From positions 992,001-1,056,000 of the forward strand of contig JAGTXZ010000006.1 in assembly GCA_018398575.1 (NCBI GenBank): a DNA stretch of 64,000 nt. Reading direction: 5' to 3'. The position numbers and the translations under genes were made by a program. The notes under the pieces were generated by a model. That model searched no databases, was not told the origin of the DNA, and saw nothing but the letters and a program-made list of their open reading frames with translations. Each line of letters begins with the position of its first letter. Within the stretch, counting starts at the first letter, position 1. Positions 20,409-31,776 of the stretch are shown here, in pieces. This DNA comes from Ampelomyces quisqualis (lineage: Eukaryota > Ascomycota > Dothideomycetes > Pleosporales > Phaeosphaeriaceae).

Positions 20409-23207
20409 CTACATAACAATACATCGCTCGCGCTCCTCCTGACCATTCGCACCCATTACACCCGCGCTCTGCCGCCGACCAGGTCGACCCAGCGGTTGCT
20501 GTATGGGTCGTCCGGCGGGGCGATGCGGCATGCCACCCGTGTTTGCTTGATATGCGCTTCCGCATTGTGGGGGGAATGGCGCATGCGTGCTTGCTGGGTG
20601 ACCTTGTGGTGGATGGTATTGTGGCGTAGTCGAAGCTTCTTCGTATGTAGGAGGCGGTGCGGCTTCGCCAGCAGGTCGATGTGTTTGGACGTTGTTGCGG
20701 CGCGGCGGGATAATGGGCGGGACTTCGCCACGTGACGTGCGCCGATTGTCTGGGCGGCCTTGAGTTTGCGCTGCTATCGCGCTCACAGAGGCTTGATTGT
20801 CGCGTTCGCGCTGTGCAGTCTCACGTCGCTGACGGTCCTCTTCCTCTTCTTGCAACTGCAATGCTAATGCCAAGTCGTGATCTTCTTGCTCGGCTTTGCT
20901 TAGTGGCGACGACTCCTCGACGCCTCGAGGTGCTTGAGTGGTCCCAGACTCCTGTTGGCTGCTTCTGCGCGACGGTGCAGTGTTCCAGCTTTGGCCATTG
21001 TCAACATTGAGCATACTCTGAGTCTGTTGATCTTGCTGATCTAGGGCGCTGTGGTTGCCAACAGGTCGAAAGTCGCCCGAAAAGAGTTCACTACCTTGTC
21101 CGTTCACATCGACGAGAGACTCCCATACAATCTCATCGTGACTCGAGTAGCCTTGGTCCGTCACCAGTGTAAGGAGTCGGTCCGCGCGAGGGTCCTTGAA
21201 AAGAGTCGAGAAATGATCATTCCTAAAAAGGATTGCAACCTGACCGGGTTGAATGCTGCTTCTCAAGCTCTTCAGGCCATGTTCTGTCAATTGAGTAGGC
21301 CATCGAGTCAGATATTCCTTGATCGAATGAATGTCTGTGAACATCTGCTGTTCATCGGCAGTCAATGGTTCGCCTGATTGTAATTTGCCGTCAAGTTCCT
21401 CTTCTTGAAATTGGACGTATTGCGAAGTCTCATAAGACTTGGCCACTCGACTGAAGGCAGCCCGGGCTTCGGAAGCCACATCTGGCAGCCACCCGTGAAC
21501 CAGGGGAATGTTGAAAGTGCGGTATAACTGCATGTCTGATGTGTTCTCGAAAGCACCCAATTGCCCGGATGCATGGTTCGTCAGCGATTTGTTACCCGTG
21601 GTAGCATCCTCTTCTGGCACGAACATTGGGTTGACGTTGAGTCCAGTGTGCAACGCTAGCAAGAACTTGTACAAATCACTGACATCTGGCAGTTCTTGCG
21701 CTGCTGTTCCTCGACGACCTGACATGAGTTCGTCGAATACCGCATCGAGAAGCAAGCCGAGACTGACTTGTTCTCGCGTTCGCAAGGTCTCCACCAGTGC
21801 GGTTTCTATACCTGAAGGCGTCGACAGCACAAGAGCATTCACTAACGCAAGGAGCGGACAAGGACCATTCAGATTTTGCGTAAGGATTGGCGAGGTACGG
21901 ATTCCTGGTTTGTTAACATCATGCCATCGGATATGCTTGATCTGGTAGTGCTCCTTTCGCTGCCGAGTCATGCGTGTGTTTGGAGATTCCGGTCCCGGTG
22001 AGGATGTGGAGCCCACGCCAGTGTCAATCGGTTGAGGGGGTATTGTTGGTGGTAATTTGGCTTGTGCATGTCGGGGTGGTAAGTCAGGCTTCTGTTCATC
22101 CTCGGTAGCTACGGTCGGTTGCGGAGGCAGATTTGTCGGAGGTGGTGGAGGCATATTCGCAGGCAGCGGTGGTGCGACGAATGGGTTCGTGCAATTCTGT
22201 TCAGAACATTGTGCGAAGGCCATACCATCGGGTCCATGGTCCAGCTTGATTGGTACTTGTTGGCTGCTCGGTGCATCCTGATTCCTCTCGTCCATTCCAC
22301 CGTACGCGACGCCTTTCTGTTCTGGCCAAGCCTGTGTCTCTGTATGTTGCCTATCTGCAGGAGTGGTATGCGCTGCAGCCGTGGGGTCAAAGGTAGCATG
22401 CGGATCGGGGCCCCAGGGATTCGAGCCGAGGGCGTCTTGTCGAGGATGGTCTGAATGGGGACTGGTCAATGGAGTAGGTGTATTAACTGCAATGGCTGGC
22501 GGCTGATCCGGCAAGGGTTCCCTGTTCAGGTCTATCCTGGCGAAGTCATGAGAGGGTGTGGTAGGCGTGTGGAAGGCGGGCAGCTCCACGGGCTCGTACT
22601 TGTCGCTCTGCCCGTGGGGGTCGCCCCAAATCTGCTGGCTGGTCTCGCCGCCCCAATTGCTCTGTCCCGTCTGCTGCGCCTTGAGGTACGGGTTGTTTGT
22701 CTGCAGCGGTATTGATCCATTGGACTGCTCCGACACGGTGCTCATGGCGCCGTACGAGGCAGAGCTAGCGCCCGTGGGCATGGGCGACATGTTCTCGAGG
22801 GAGCGCTTGATGGGAATTCCAGCCGGCGGCCCGGGCCTCAGCGCATCTGGCAGTGTGTAGGTGGTGGCCGGCGCCTTCCCTCCCGCAGGCTTGAGCGCAG
22901 CCGGCAGGTCCTTGGCGTCGACCTGCTCAAAGCCCTCGTCGTCGGACCGGTTCCACTCGTCATCGGTGTAGTCCGAGTCGCTGTCGTCATTGGGGCTCTG
23001 CGGCTGCGCCTCGTCCGGGGTCTTGAAGCTGAAGGCCGGCGAAGTGCTTACGTGAGGCGTTTGCGAGTGGCTGTTCGGGGTCAGAGGCACGGTGGTGGGA
23101 GGATGCTCGTCCAGAGGCGTGGTCGGGTAGGGAGGATGCGCGTGGGAGAGAGGTGCCGGCACGAGGTCTGGCTGCTGCTCGGGCACCTCTTCCTTGCGAA
23201 GCACCAT
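20409..23207 (-). CDS. MINDY-family deubiquitinase with C-terminal CaaX box
   Basis: Cysteine protease family that trims K48-linked polyubiquitin. Single exon, 932 aa from MVLRKEEVPEQQPD; sequence upstream of this ATG is in frame but starts with TTG. Residues 1-410 are Pro/Ser/Thr-rich and disordered. The MINDY catalytic domain runs ~415-715: QNLNGPCPLLALVNALVLS with the nucleophile Cys at ~450, SDLYKFLLALHTGLNVNP, LVHGWLPD, and QVAILFRNDHFSTLFK with the catalytic His near 666. A ubiquitin-interacting-motif-like helix follows (EQEDHDLALALQLQEEEED). The protein ends ERERCIVM, a good farnesyl-type CaaX motif. Divergent from TRM6. Confidence 0.9.
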   Translation of the reverse strand: MVLRKEEVPEQQPDLVPAPLSHAHPPYPTTPLDEHPPTTVPLTPNSHSQTPHVSTSPAFSFKTPDEAQPQSPNDDSDSDYTDDEWNRSDDEGFEQVDAKDLPAALKPAGGKAPATTYTLPDALRPGPPAGIPIKRSLENMSPMPTGASSASYGAMSTVSEQSNGSIPLQTNNPYLKAQQTGQSNWGGETSQQIWGDPHGQSDKYEPVELPAFHTPTTPSHDFARIDLNREPLPDQPPAIAVNTPTPLTSPHSDHPRQDALGSNPWGPDPHATFDPTAAAHTTPADRQHTETQAWPEQKGVAYGGMDERNQDAPSSQQVPIKLDHGPDGMAFAQCSEQNCTNPFVAPPLPANMPPPPPTNLPPQPTVATEDEQKPDLPPRHAQAKLPPTIPPQPIDTGVGSTSSPGPESPNTRMTRQRKEHYQIKHIRWHDVNKPGIRTSPILTQNLNGPCPLLALVNALVLSTPSGIETALVETLRTREQVSLGLLLDAVFDELMSGRRGTAAQELPDVSDLYKFLLALHTGLNVNPMFVPEEDATTGNKSLTNHASGQLGAFENTSDMQLYRTFNIPLVHGWLPDVASEARAAFSRVAKSYETSQYVQFQEEELDGKLQSGEPLTADEQQMFTDIHSIKEYLTRWPTQLTEHGLKSLRSSIQPGQVAILFRNDHFSTLFKDPRADRLLTLVTDQGYSSHDEIVWESLVDVNGQGSELFSGDFRPVGNHSALDQQDQQTQSMLNVDNGQSWNTAPSRRSSQQESGTTQAPRGVEESSPLSKAEQEDHDLALALQLQEEEEDRQRRETAQRERDNQASVSAIAAQTQGRPDNRRTSRGEVPPIIPPRRNNVQTHRPAGEAAPPPTYEEASTTPQYHPPQGHPASTHAPFPPQCGSAYQANTGGMPHRPAGRPIQQPLGRPGRRQSAGVMGANGQEERERCIVM

Positions 23208-23745
23208 GGCGACGATGGGGGATGTCGGTCGAGGTATCTGGTGGTGGTGCCGAGTGCGCGAGGCTGCGTGCCGGCACGGATGTGGGGTGTCGCGTGCGAG
23301 GGTGGTGGGTGCAAAGTATCTAGGAAGGAAGATGGAAGATGGGAGAGAAGTCGAGCTTGGGCGGCGTGGCCCTGCGTGTGGGTGCCTCGTATAGGTATAC
23401 GCGGCCAAGAGCAGCGCGAGGGTTGCGTGCAGGCAAGCGAGCAACGATGACGACGCTGCAGCAGAAGGGTGTGGCTGGTGGCTGGTGGCTGGTGACTAGT
23501 GGCTGGTGGCTAGTGGCTGGTGACTAGTGGCTAGTGGCTGGTGACTAGTGGCTGGTGGCTGGTGGCTAGTGGCTGGTGACGAGTGGCTGAGTGGCTGAGT
23601 GGCTGAGTAGCGGAGACATGGGGAACGACGCCGCCAATCCCTGCGCAAAATACTCCGTACGAGAGCATATTCACCATTCCGCCTGCGGACTCTCGGCACG
23701 ATACGGATACTGTACGGAGACACGGCAGGAACCCTCCACCGCGCC
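23208..23745. promoter_or_regulatory. Shared MINDY / TRM6 upstream region
   Basis: 538 bp between two divergent start codons. It contains the minisatellite listed next and an exact TACTCCGTA at 23651-23659. Confidence 0.55.
23471..23606. repeat. Minisatellite, 7-bp units turning to 8-bp units
   Basis: Sixteen tandem heptamers of three main types (GTGGCTG, GTGACTA, GTGGCTA) plus one GTGACGA, spanning 23471-23582, then three octamers GTGGCTGA. The types are interspersed rather than blocked. Confidence 0.95.
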
Positions 23746-25668
23746 ATGCCTTCGCTCATCCGCGCCAATGCGCACGTTGCGCTGCGACTCCCCTCGGGTC
23801 TCTTCAAGATACTCGACCTGACCCCGAACACGTACGTCGCATGAAGACTGGCGTGAGCCCTCCACGTGCGCATCCCCATGACCGCATCCTGACCTCGCTG
23901 CAGGAGCATTAACCTCGGAAAGTTTGGCGCCTTCAATTCGAACCTCATCCTCGGCCGCCCGTACTACCTCACCTATGAGCTGCTTGACCGGGACCATGGC
24001 AGGTCCAAGACGGAGTTGCGCGTTGTGCCTGCCGCCGAGCTCCATGCCGAAGCCCTGGGCAGCGAACATGCGCCCGCCACCGAAGCGACCGACGAGAATG
24101 TCGACAGCGGAGCCGGGTTCGATATAGTCGGCGAGGACGGCGAGGCCATCATGCGCAACAACCGCCTCACCGTCGACGATGCGTCGCGGCAGAAGCTGTC
24201 CATGGACGAGATCGAGGAGCTGAAAAAGGCCGGCTCCGGTTCGGGCAAGGAAATCATTGCCAAAATCATGGCGTCGCACAATGCCATCGACGAGAAGACG
24301 TCCTATTCTCTGGCCAAATACACCCTGCGCAAGTCGCGAAAATACTTGAAGCGCTTCACGGTGCTCCCAATGGACGTGGGCGTGCTTACAGAATACGTGC
24401 TGGAGAAAGAAGCGTACAAGATCATGGAGCTTAGGGAAGATCTTCTAGGTCTGATCTGCAGCTGGGCAAACATTCACTGCGGCGCGACGAGTCGCATACA
24501 GACACTCGAAGACGGAGTCAGCCAAGTGGGAGGAGGCAGATGGCTGGTAGTGGATGACACTGGAGGCCTGGTCACCGCCGCCCTTGCAGAGAGGATGGGT
24601 ATACTATATGCCGAGGATGACGAAGATGACGATGAGCAAGAGGGAGAAGAACAGGCGCCGGAAGCGGTAGAGACCGAACAGCCAGCACAAGATGGTGTTG
24701 CAGAGGCGGTCGAAGGCATCGATGCAGACACTGCCATGCCAGATGCAGACATCTCGCATCTTCCAAAGCCGAACGGCACAAATGCAAATGCCGCGTCACA
24801 GCCCCAGAGATCACCGCGTCCACATGTTCCGCAAATGTCGGCGCGAACGAATACTCTAACCGTCCTCCATGCTAACAACCAACCCAACCTCTCTTACCTC
24901 AAGTACTTTGGCTACGACTACGGCGCGCCTGCTCCATCGCATCCACTCTACAAGCATCTCAAGTCTCTATCATGGCTTTCATTATTACACCCAGAAGATG
25001 ACCCCCAATATGACGAACCCGAAACGATAAGCGATGACCTTCTAGCGACAATGAAAAGCAGCAAACGAGGAACCTATTACCGCAAGCGAAGACGGTGGGA
25101 GCGAGTCAAGTCTGTGGTGGACGAGACAAGAGCTGGCGGCTTTGACGGGCTGGTTGTAGCGACAGCCATGGATGCCAAGACTGTCTTGAAAGAGCTAGTG
25201 CCATTAGTTCGTGGTGGTGGAAAGATTGTGGTGTACAATCAGAACGTGGAACCACTCGTCGAGTTATGCGACTATTACAGCAAAGAGCGCCGCGCAGCCT
25301 ACATCGCACGCGAGTTCGGCCTGCCAGCACAAACGCCCAAACAGCAAAACGGCAAAAAGCACAAGTACGATGACGATGCGGACACAACCAGTAGCACGAT
25401 GGAAGGCGGGAATGGAGAAGATGACTTCCCGCTTAACCCGACTTTACTTCTGGCGCCGAGCTTACAAACAGCACGAGCGAGACAATGGCAAGTCCTACCG
25501 CAGCGAACACATCCTATGATGACAAGCAAAGGCGGTGCTGAAGGATACATCTTCACCGCCACACGCGTTCTGCCCGTCGAAGGACGAGTCGAAGCACGCG
25601 GCCATCACGGGAAGAAGAAGAGAAAGATCGACATGGAGACAGGTACCGCTATCCCGGCATCCTCGTAG
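23746..25668 (+). CDS. TRM6: tRNA (adenine-58-N1) methyltransferase non-catalytic subunit
   Basis: Partner of the catalytic Trm61 in the nuclear complex that makes m1A58 in tRNAs, including initiator tRNA. Two exons: 23746-23831 and 23904-25668, with a 72-nt intron GTACGT..GCAG, giving 616 aa. Typical stretches: HVALRLPSGLFKILDL at the N-terminus, GKFGAFNSNLILGRPYYLTYE across the splice site, EKTSYSLAKYTLRKSRKYLKRFTVLP (broken here as the family signature SYSLAKYTLRKSRKYLKRFT), then an acidic linker (~230-330), LTVLHANNQPNLSYLKYFGYDY, and a Rossmann-like C-terminal half with GGKIVVYNQNVEPLVELCDYY. The SAM-binding glycine loop of Trm61 is absent, as expected for Trm6. The tail KKKRKIDM may be a nuclear signal. 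Confidence 0.94.
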
Positions 25669-26337
25669 CTTAGATCCCAATTACACCCAAAATTCCTACT
25701 CCCATCCCAAACATCCTGCTTCGAGACATCTCTCCACAACATTCACTGTATCTTAACACAATGTACTTGCACGTGTCAGTACACTTCACGCAATCCGAGG
25801 CTCCTGATTGCAGTGCAGTCCCGTACACAGCGCCACGGTAGCTTTCACTACTTCTTCGAGCAATACAATCCCATAGGCGCGGTAGCCTACTCGCTCCTTG
25901 CATGAAGAGTGTCAGAGAGTGGTTGGAAGTGCGTGTATATTCTCTTCTTCAGCACCGAATCCGCATACCAGTGCAGAGTAAAACCAAACTAGACTCTTTC
26001 TCATTGGCGCTCGGAAACACAACGCTGCGACTCACATTGCAGTTAGCTTCGAGATGCGTGTTGTGAGCCTGAGGCGGAAGAGATGCATGTGACACGGAGA
26101 AGGAGCTCTGCACTGCCATTCCTAGCGTCGAGGAGGAGCCACGAGTACGTCATGGTCTATGGGAGAAGGATGTGGCTGAAAGGGCTGGTGTAGGAAGATT
26201 AGGAACGTCGACATGCCATTTATTTTAAGATGTGCTTTCGTTTTATCATGAGCCTTGGGCGGGGACTTGTGTTGGTGTAGTTGCCGTTTCAAAATTATTT
26301 TCATTCTTTCATTGTCTTTAGCTGGTGGTTCAATTTC
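25669..26337. other. Intergenic
   Basis: No gene seen. One dispersed core at 25808-25816 (reverse complement) lies ~140 bp after the TRM6 stop. Confidence 0.5.
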
Positions 26338-27405
26338 TTAAGCACGCTTTCCTTTGGTCCAATTACTGCCCTGCTAGAGAATCAGTTCTGTCGATCAACT
26401 CGCGTTCAAGGGCACTTACCGCGCCCAGAGCCTGCTGTCCTGCCTGGAGCTCATCATAAAGGTCTTGCCCCAACCATTGCGCTTTTACGTCGTCCAGTCT
26501 CTTCTCGATTTCAAAGATCTTTCCGCCAGAGACATACAATGCTTCTCCAGTTGTGTCAGTTGATAGACTGTGAAGGAATGCATTTACGACGTGTTTCGGG
26601 TCGTTTGTGGGGACGCCGTTGGCTTTGTACGCGGTAATTACGCCAGTGACCATCTGGGTATCTACAAGCCGTCAGTGTCTGCAACCAGAGCCCAGTTCAC
26701 CGCGGTCGTGGCACCCTACCTGTCATGTTTGGGAGTATGACGTTAACTCTGATATTTTCGGTACCATACAGGAAGTCCTTGGTGCTATGGAACAATCCCA
26801 TGACACCATGCTTGCTGGCCGAGTACTGAAAGAGGCCAGGCCAGTTTCCAAAGCCAGCTACGGAGCTCACCAAGAGGATGCTGGAATCTTTCTGTGTTGA
26901 TGCATTCAGTGCCAAACTTCGGCGCAGGTAATGTACTGCCACTCTGGTGAAGAAGATGGCGCCTTTCAAGTTCACGTCTAGGACGGTGGTGGGGGGAGGC
27001 TCCCGGATCGAATCATCCGAATCCCCAGTTACGAAGAGCTGTCCAATTTCTACGATGCCGGCGTTGGAAACGGCATGATCGATCCGACCGTGCAAACCAT
27101 ATGCGGTCGCGAAAAGGTTTACGACACAAGCGTATTTGGAGACGTCGGTATATACGAAGTTGAAGTTGTCGTTGGTGAACGCAGGTTCGGAAGTCTTCAC
27201 GTCTCCAAGTATCACTTTGGCACCCGCAGCTTTGAGGACGATGCGTCAACGTGACAATCCTATGTCGAGTGGGAAGATCGGTAGTCAACGTACACAAAAG
27301 CTCAGTCACTGCTACGGCACCAATACCAGTAGTACCTCCAATAATCACGACAACCTTGTCCTTCAGGTTACTGAAAGTGTCCGGCTTCACGACTACGGAA
27401 GTCAT
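26338..27405 (-). CDS. Short-chain dehydrogenase/reductase
   Basis: NAD(P)-dependent oxidoreductase of the classical SDR family. Four-exon model: 27405-27294, 27229-26720, 26661-26420 and 26373-26338, with introns of 64, 58 and 46 nt, giving 299 aa. If the last intron is retained, the frame instead stops at 26363 with a slightly different tail. Motifs: VVVIIGGTTGIGAVAV (cofactor loop, a TGxxxGIG variant), VILGDV (end of strand 2; the Asp in this position usually favours NAD), DHAVSNAGI (NAG motif), SSILLVSSVAGFG with catalytic Ser, and YSASKHG (YxxxK). No substrate can be named. No biosynthetic neighbours are present. Confidence 0.82.
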
Positions 27406-29243
27406 GGCTTGTAGTATACGATATTACCGCTTGGAATGAGTACTGGGAGGGACCAAAGGAAAATGCGGGGTTGGAACCTTAGAGGGGATGAGGCAAGCTC
27501 TACCTAGGTACCCCCTCTACCTGCAATGCAGGGCAAGTCCGTCGAAAGACATCTCAAGACTCACAATCAGAGAATGCATCCGCGCGCAAGGGCAATCCTT
27601 CTAGCATACCCGGAGATGAACAACCATTTCCGTAGAAACCTGCGTTAGCCTGCACAGCTAGACCAGCGGCCGGGCAGGGCGGACAGACTCTTATGTCAGC
27701 TCGTTCTAGACGGGTTTCTGTGGCAGGGTTCCGGATCTCGGCTCTACTGTAGCACTGGCTGGCGCCATCTCGGCCGCTAGTCTAGCTGCGCTTGCTGTCT
27801 CAAGGGTTCCTACGGTACTGAATTTCTTGAGATGTTGCAGGGTCAGTAGATCAGGCTGGAGGACAAGGGGGGGAATGAGCTTGCTGCCTATCCCTATTCG
27901 TGGCTGGTATTGCCGCAAAAAGCGAAAGGTCATCTACTGTGGTATCAGACATGTAAGGAGTGCAGGTAGAGAATGTTGAAGCACGCATTTCGCAGGCCTT
28001 GTATTCCGTAGCCATGAGCATACATAATCTGCGTTTCTCCTCCTCAGGCTATTTAACAACAGTCCGTCAGATCGTAAACGAGGGGTTGCGCAGCAACAAG
28101 AGGTAATCCGTCCGTCCCTAACATGTATTTATGTCTGTCTGGATGTGTTGCGACGTTGACTTGTGTCGAAGCCGCTGGCGTTTCGCGTAGATTATTTCAC
28201 GTTCTTTAAGGAGTTGCGATACCTAGCAAAAGATTTGGTGTTCCTCGAACATTTCTTAGGGGATAGGAAAAAGTTTCGATATTCTGCTCATTATTACGTG
28301 ACAGTAGCAAATTATCAGCCAATGAGAGCGCAGTTCTACCAACTAATCAGGCCCGCTTCAAACGCTAAGGAGTATACGGAGACAACCGAAGGTGACAACG
28401 TGATGGACCATAATTACCGTGACCCACCTACACTACTTGCCGGCATCAATTTTTGTACAGTACTGTACAAATCTAACTATGTTAACTAACGCTCCTCGCA
28501 ATGTCCTTGGTGTCGTTGCCGCCGCCAGCGCAGGGTGGGCATTTGTACGATATATCGCAGGTCCTTTCACCCTTCAATGCTATACAAAGCTCTATGTGAT
28601 GGTTGTGAGCCATACGGAGTACGATACATTCACTTCATACGATACATACGGTGATTTGCCCACATTAAGTTGTGCCGACTGATCTAACCGGATGGGGCTT
28701 CGGTTTACTTAGCTGCGTCACATTAGGCTGATTCAGGCAGTACCATAACGTCTCCTGGGGGTTTGGCGTGATCCGAACCGGCCTGCCGGTTCTTAAAAGC
28801 CTGCAAACTCGCGATGCATTATTGAGGCGAGCAAATACTCCACAGAGGACGAACCGATGACACTTGATGAGCGACATACGGAGTAGGGAACGTCAATGTT
28901 ACAGCTCCAACCTTTTTAGCCGGTGCCCTTGCAATAAACGCCAGTTCCAAAGGCGGCTCATGATTGCACATCGTATGTGACATGTCCACTGTATGTATAC
29001 AAAGCCAGGCTTCGACGCGACTCAGATGACAGGCGTTCGCCTCCTCAAAATGGTAATTCTCATCGAAGATCACGGCACAATGTTTGCGCTCATGTGTGAA
29101 GTGTCTTGAGGTCAAGAAACACGAATGCGCGTCTTTGAAGTACCCAGCCTCAGTAGCCAACTTCAAGCTCCCATAGCGACATTAAGCCTTGTTTTGTAGA
29201 GGGTACCATTACTGTACTTCCCAATCCTCAACGTTGATACGCC
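27406..29243. other. Long intergenic stretch
   Basis: 1.8 kb, AT-richer than the conserved blocks. No protein family or RNA recognised. Exact TACGGAGTA occurs at 28613-28621 and 28877-28885. Confidence 0.45.
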
Positions 29244-30534
29244 ATGTCTTCCCTCCAGCAGCTCGTCACCGAAACATGGGTCGAGTACTCCATTGCCACC
29301 CTCGTTGTGATATTGAGGTACTACACCCGCATCAGACTGGTGGGCATCCGCTGGCTGGACTACGACGACTATCTAATGCCAGTAGCATGGGTGAGTCCGA
29401 AAGCCATTCGGCACATGAGCCACGTAGCTAATGAAGGGGCTGATCAGTTATTCTTCACCGCAATGTCCATAATGGCTCACATTGTATCTCAGAGTGGCGA
29501 CAACGCCAACATGACAGATGAATACCGCAAGAATATTAGCACAGCGGAAGCAGCTATGAGAATTCGAGGCTCAAAGGCTTTTGTTGTAGGATGGTTCACC
29601 TACACGGGTATGCTGTGGACGCTGAAGATATGCATGCTGATGTTCTTGAGGCGTGTAACAAGTGGCCTGCCGTCTGCGGAGCTCATCATGCCGGTGTTCT
29701 ACGCTGTGATTGTCAGCTGGGTGGCCAACATCCTTCTCTTCTTCACAGCTTGTCGGCCGTTTCGTCAGTATTGGCAGATCTACCCTGATCCAGGCAGTAG
29801 GTGGCATTACGCAGAGGTCAAGGCGACGGAAGCTCACACTAAACAGAACATTGCACCCCGGAGAATCCAGCTTTCTACATCGCAGTGCTCGCGGTCAATT
29901 TGATCACGGACTTGAGCATAGTCGCGATCCCGATACCGGTAGGGGAATTATTCAAAGCAATATTCTGATCTAGATTTCGGTTTGCTAAGTCTTCCTCCAG
30001 ATGCTTGTACGAGCCCAACTTACCGTCAAACGCAAGATCTTCCTCTTCCTACTTCTATGTGCCGGGGTCTTCGTGATGGTGGCCGCGATCCTGCGCGTCG
30101 TTTTCGTCTTCAAGGTAACCACGTTCAATTCCCCATACAAATTCACCGCCCTTACTAACAACGCAAAGAACACCGATGCCGCTACGCCAGCCATATGGGC
30201 CTGTCGCGAAACTCTTGTTGCAATGATTGTTACCTACGCACCTCGGATTCGCCCCATAGCGTCCGCTCGATGGTGGCGCGGCGACCTCTTCAACAGCATC
30301 AAGCAACGATCTCGAAAGTTCTCAACGCGCAGCGTAAGCCATAAAGGACATATTGAGTTGGCTGGCCCGAAAAGTAGCTTGGCAAACACATACAGTACTG
30401 CGGCAAAGACGCACGATGATAATAGTAGTAGTACAGAGCACATTGTTCAGCTAAATGAGAGCATAGGGATCAGGGTACAGAGGGATTTTGATGTTGAGAC
30501 GATGCACACGGTTGATGTAAAAGCAGTGACCTGA
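29244..30534 (+). CDS. PTH11-like / fungal rhodopsin-domain membrane protein
   Basis: Seven-span plasma-membrane protein of the fungal rhodopsin-fold (SAT4/PTH11-like) family. Five exons: 29244-29390, 29448-29796, 29847-29938, 30001-30114 and 30169-30534, with introns of 50-62 nt, giving 355 aa. Marks of the family: LRYYTRIRLVGIRWLDYDDYL near the N-terminus, KAFVVGWFTYTGMLWTLKICML, FFTACRPFRQYWQIYPDPG, HCTPENPAFYIAVLAVNLITD (CTP motif created by splicing), IFLFLLLCAGVFVMVAAILR, and AIWACRETLVAMIV. The C-terminal ~90 residues are a polar cytoplasmic tail. No CFEM domain precedes it. Ligand and role are unknown; some relatives act in surface sensing. Confidence 0.88.
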
Positions 30535-31689
30535 GAATGTAGGCCTTCTGCCGCCGTCGCTAGACAACTGCTCGATACCCGGTCCAAAGGTAGTCAGCGT
30601 AGCGTCACATGATGATTAGTAAGTGAAATATCCACACAGGTCCTGGTGCCGGTGAGCATGCTAGTGATTTGCATCACATTACGAGAGCAAAAGTAGTTCG
30701 GATGAGCGACTAACCTGGCCGCAGTTGGCGTGTTACCTAAACCAGAAAGTCTTCAACCTTCTTAAAGTTCCCCGCCGAAACACTTTGAGTAGGTGCATAA
30801 TTTTCAGAAGAGCGGAAGGTAACCTGTTGATAGGGGACATAGAGAAAGTTACAAAGAGCTACATTGTTTAATGTTTTTTAAGGTGTAAAATTCACGCCTC
30901 TATATTGTAACTTTGGTGAGGCATTAGTAGCCTATCTGGACGACCTTTTCGCCAATCTGAATAACTTATGCCGTTACGGAGTACAAAGGATGTGCACTTT
31001 TACTCAGCTTGATCCTCCCTGTGCCCAGTATGAACTACATTCTTAACAATTATGAACAGCGCTACGATCAAGGAAGGGATCCAACTGCCGTTGCGCATCC
31101 TACGTGATAGAACATATGTTTAAGAATACAAATTGGGTTGATTCGAAAAAGTTCGTGCCGTAGTAGAAAATTCTCGAAAATCGTTATGCCTACGCTCGCC
31201 CCTGTGCCACTAATTATAAGGGAACGAGTGGCCACGACAGAAAGAGCATTATGTACAAACCAAGCGTACACCAACTTCTTTCCATATGGTTCGAATCTAA
31301 AACAGTTCTTGGTAAAGAGCATAAACACACGATGCACCTAGTAGTGAAAAGAAGACGTAGAGATCGACATACATCAAAGCATGTTCCGAGATAGCTAGTT
31401 TTTGTTACAAGATACAGATACGATTCGCAAACGGTACAAGGATAAAACCCCAACTGGGTTGAAGCATAGTGAGTTTATGTTACCATGTCGTGTCTAGGAG
31501 GCAAGTGAGGGAAGGCAGTGAATTTATCGACCCCGCTCCGATGAGGGGTAAACTGAATCTGACCCCGCAATGTCAAACCGCACTCATCTTCCCTACAGAC
31601 TTGATGCTCGATGTTGTGATGAAGTCTGCCACAAAATCAATCCAGGTTTCTTCGATGAATATCATGTAATTGACAACGCCGTACCTCGA
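30535..31689. other. Intergenic, AT-rich
   Basis: No credible gene. TACGGAGTA at 30975-30983. Several short frames contain hydrophobic runs but no recognisable domain. Confidence 0.45.
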
Positions 31690-31776
31690 GCCATGATAGT
31701 TTAGGGGTAGAATTGAAGCTTCCCATTGCGATACATGGATGTGCTTCAGGCGCGAGTTCGAGTCTCGCTCATGGCA
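31690..31776 (+). tRNA. tRNA-Gly(CCC) with 16-nt intron
   Basis: Folds by hand. Acceptor stem GCCATGA (31690-31696) pairs with TCATGGC (31769-31775), discriminator A. D arm GTTT...GAAT with GG in the loop. Anticodon stem GAAGC (31715-31719) pairs with GCTTC (31743-31747). Anticodon CCC is at 31722-31724, followed by A37. The intron at 31726-31741 lies at the canonical position after base 37. The 4-nt variable loop is AGGC. T arm is GCGAG-TTCGAGT-CTCGC. A T-run at 31802-31806 can terminate Pol III. A and B boxes are intact. Confidence 0.9.

Noticed and set aside
26363..26420. SDR ending without the last intron
   Set aside because: The read-through frame is possible, but GTAAGT, a CTGAT branch site and an in-frame 11-codon final exon favour splicing; kept only as an alternative.
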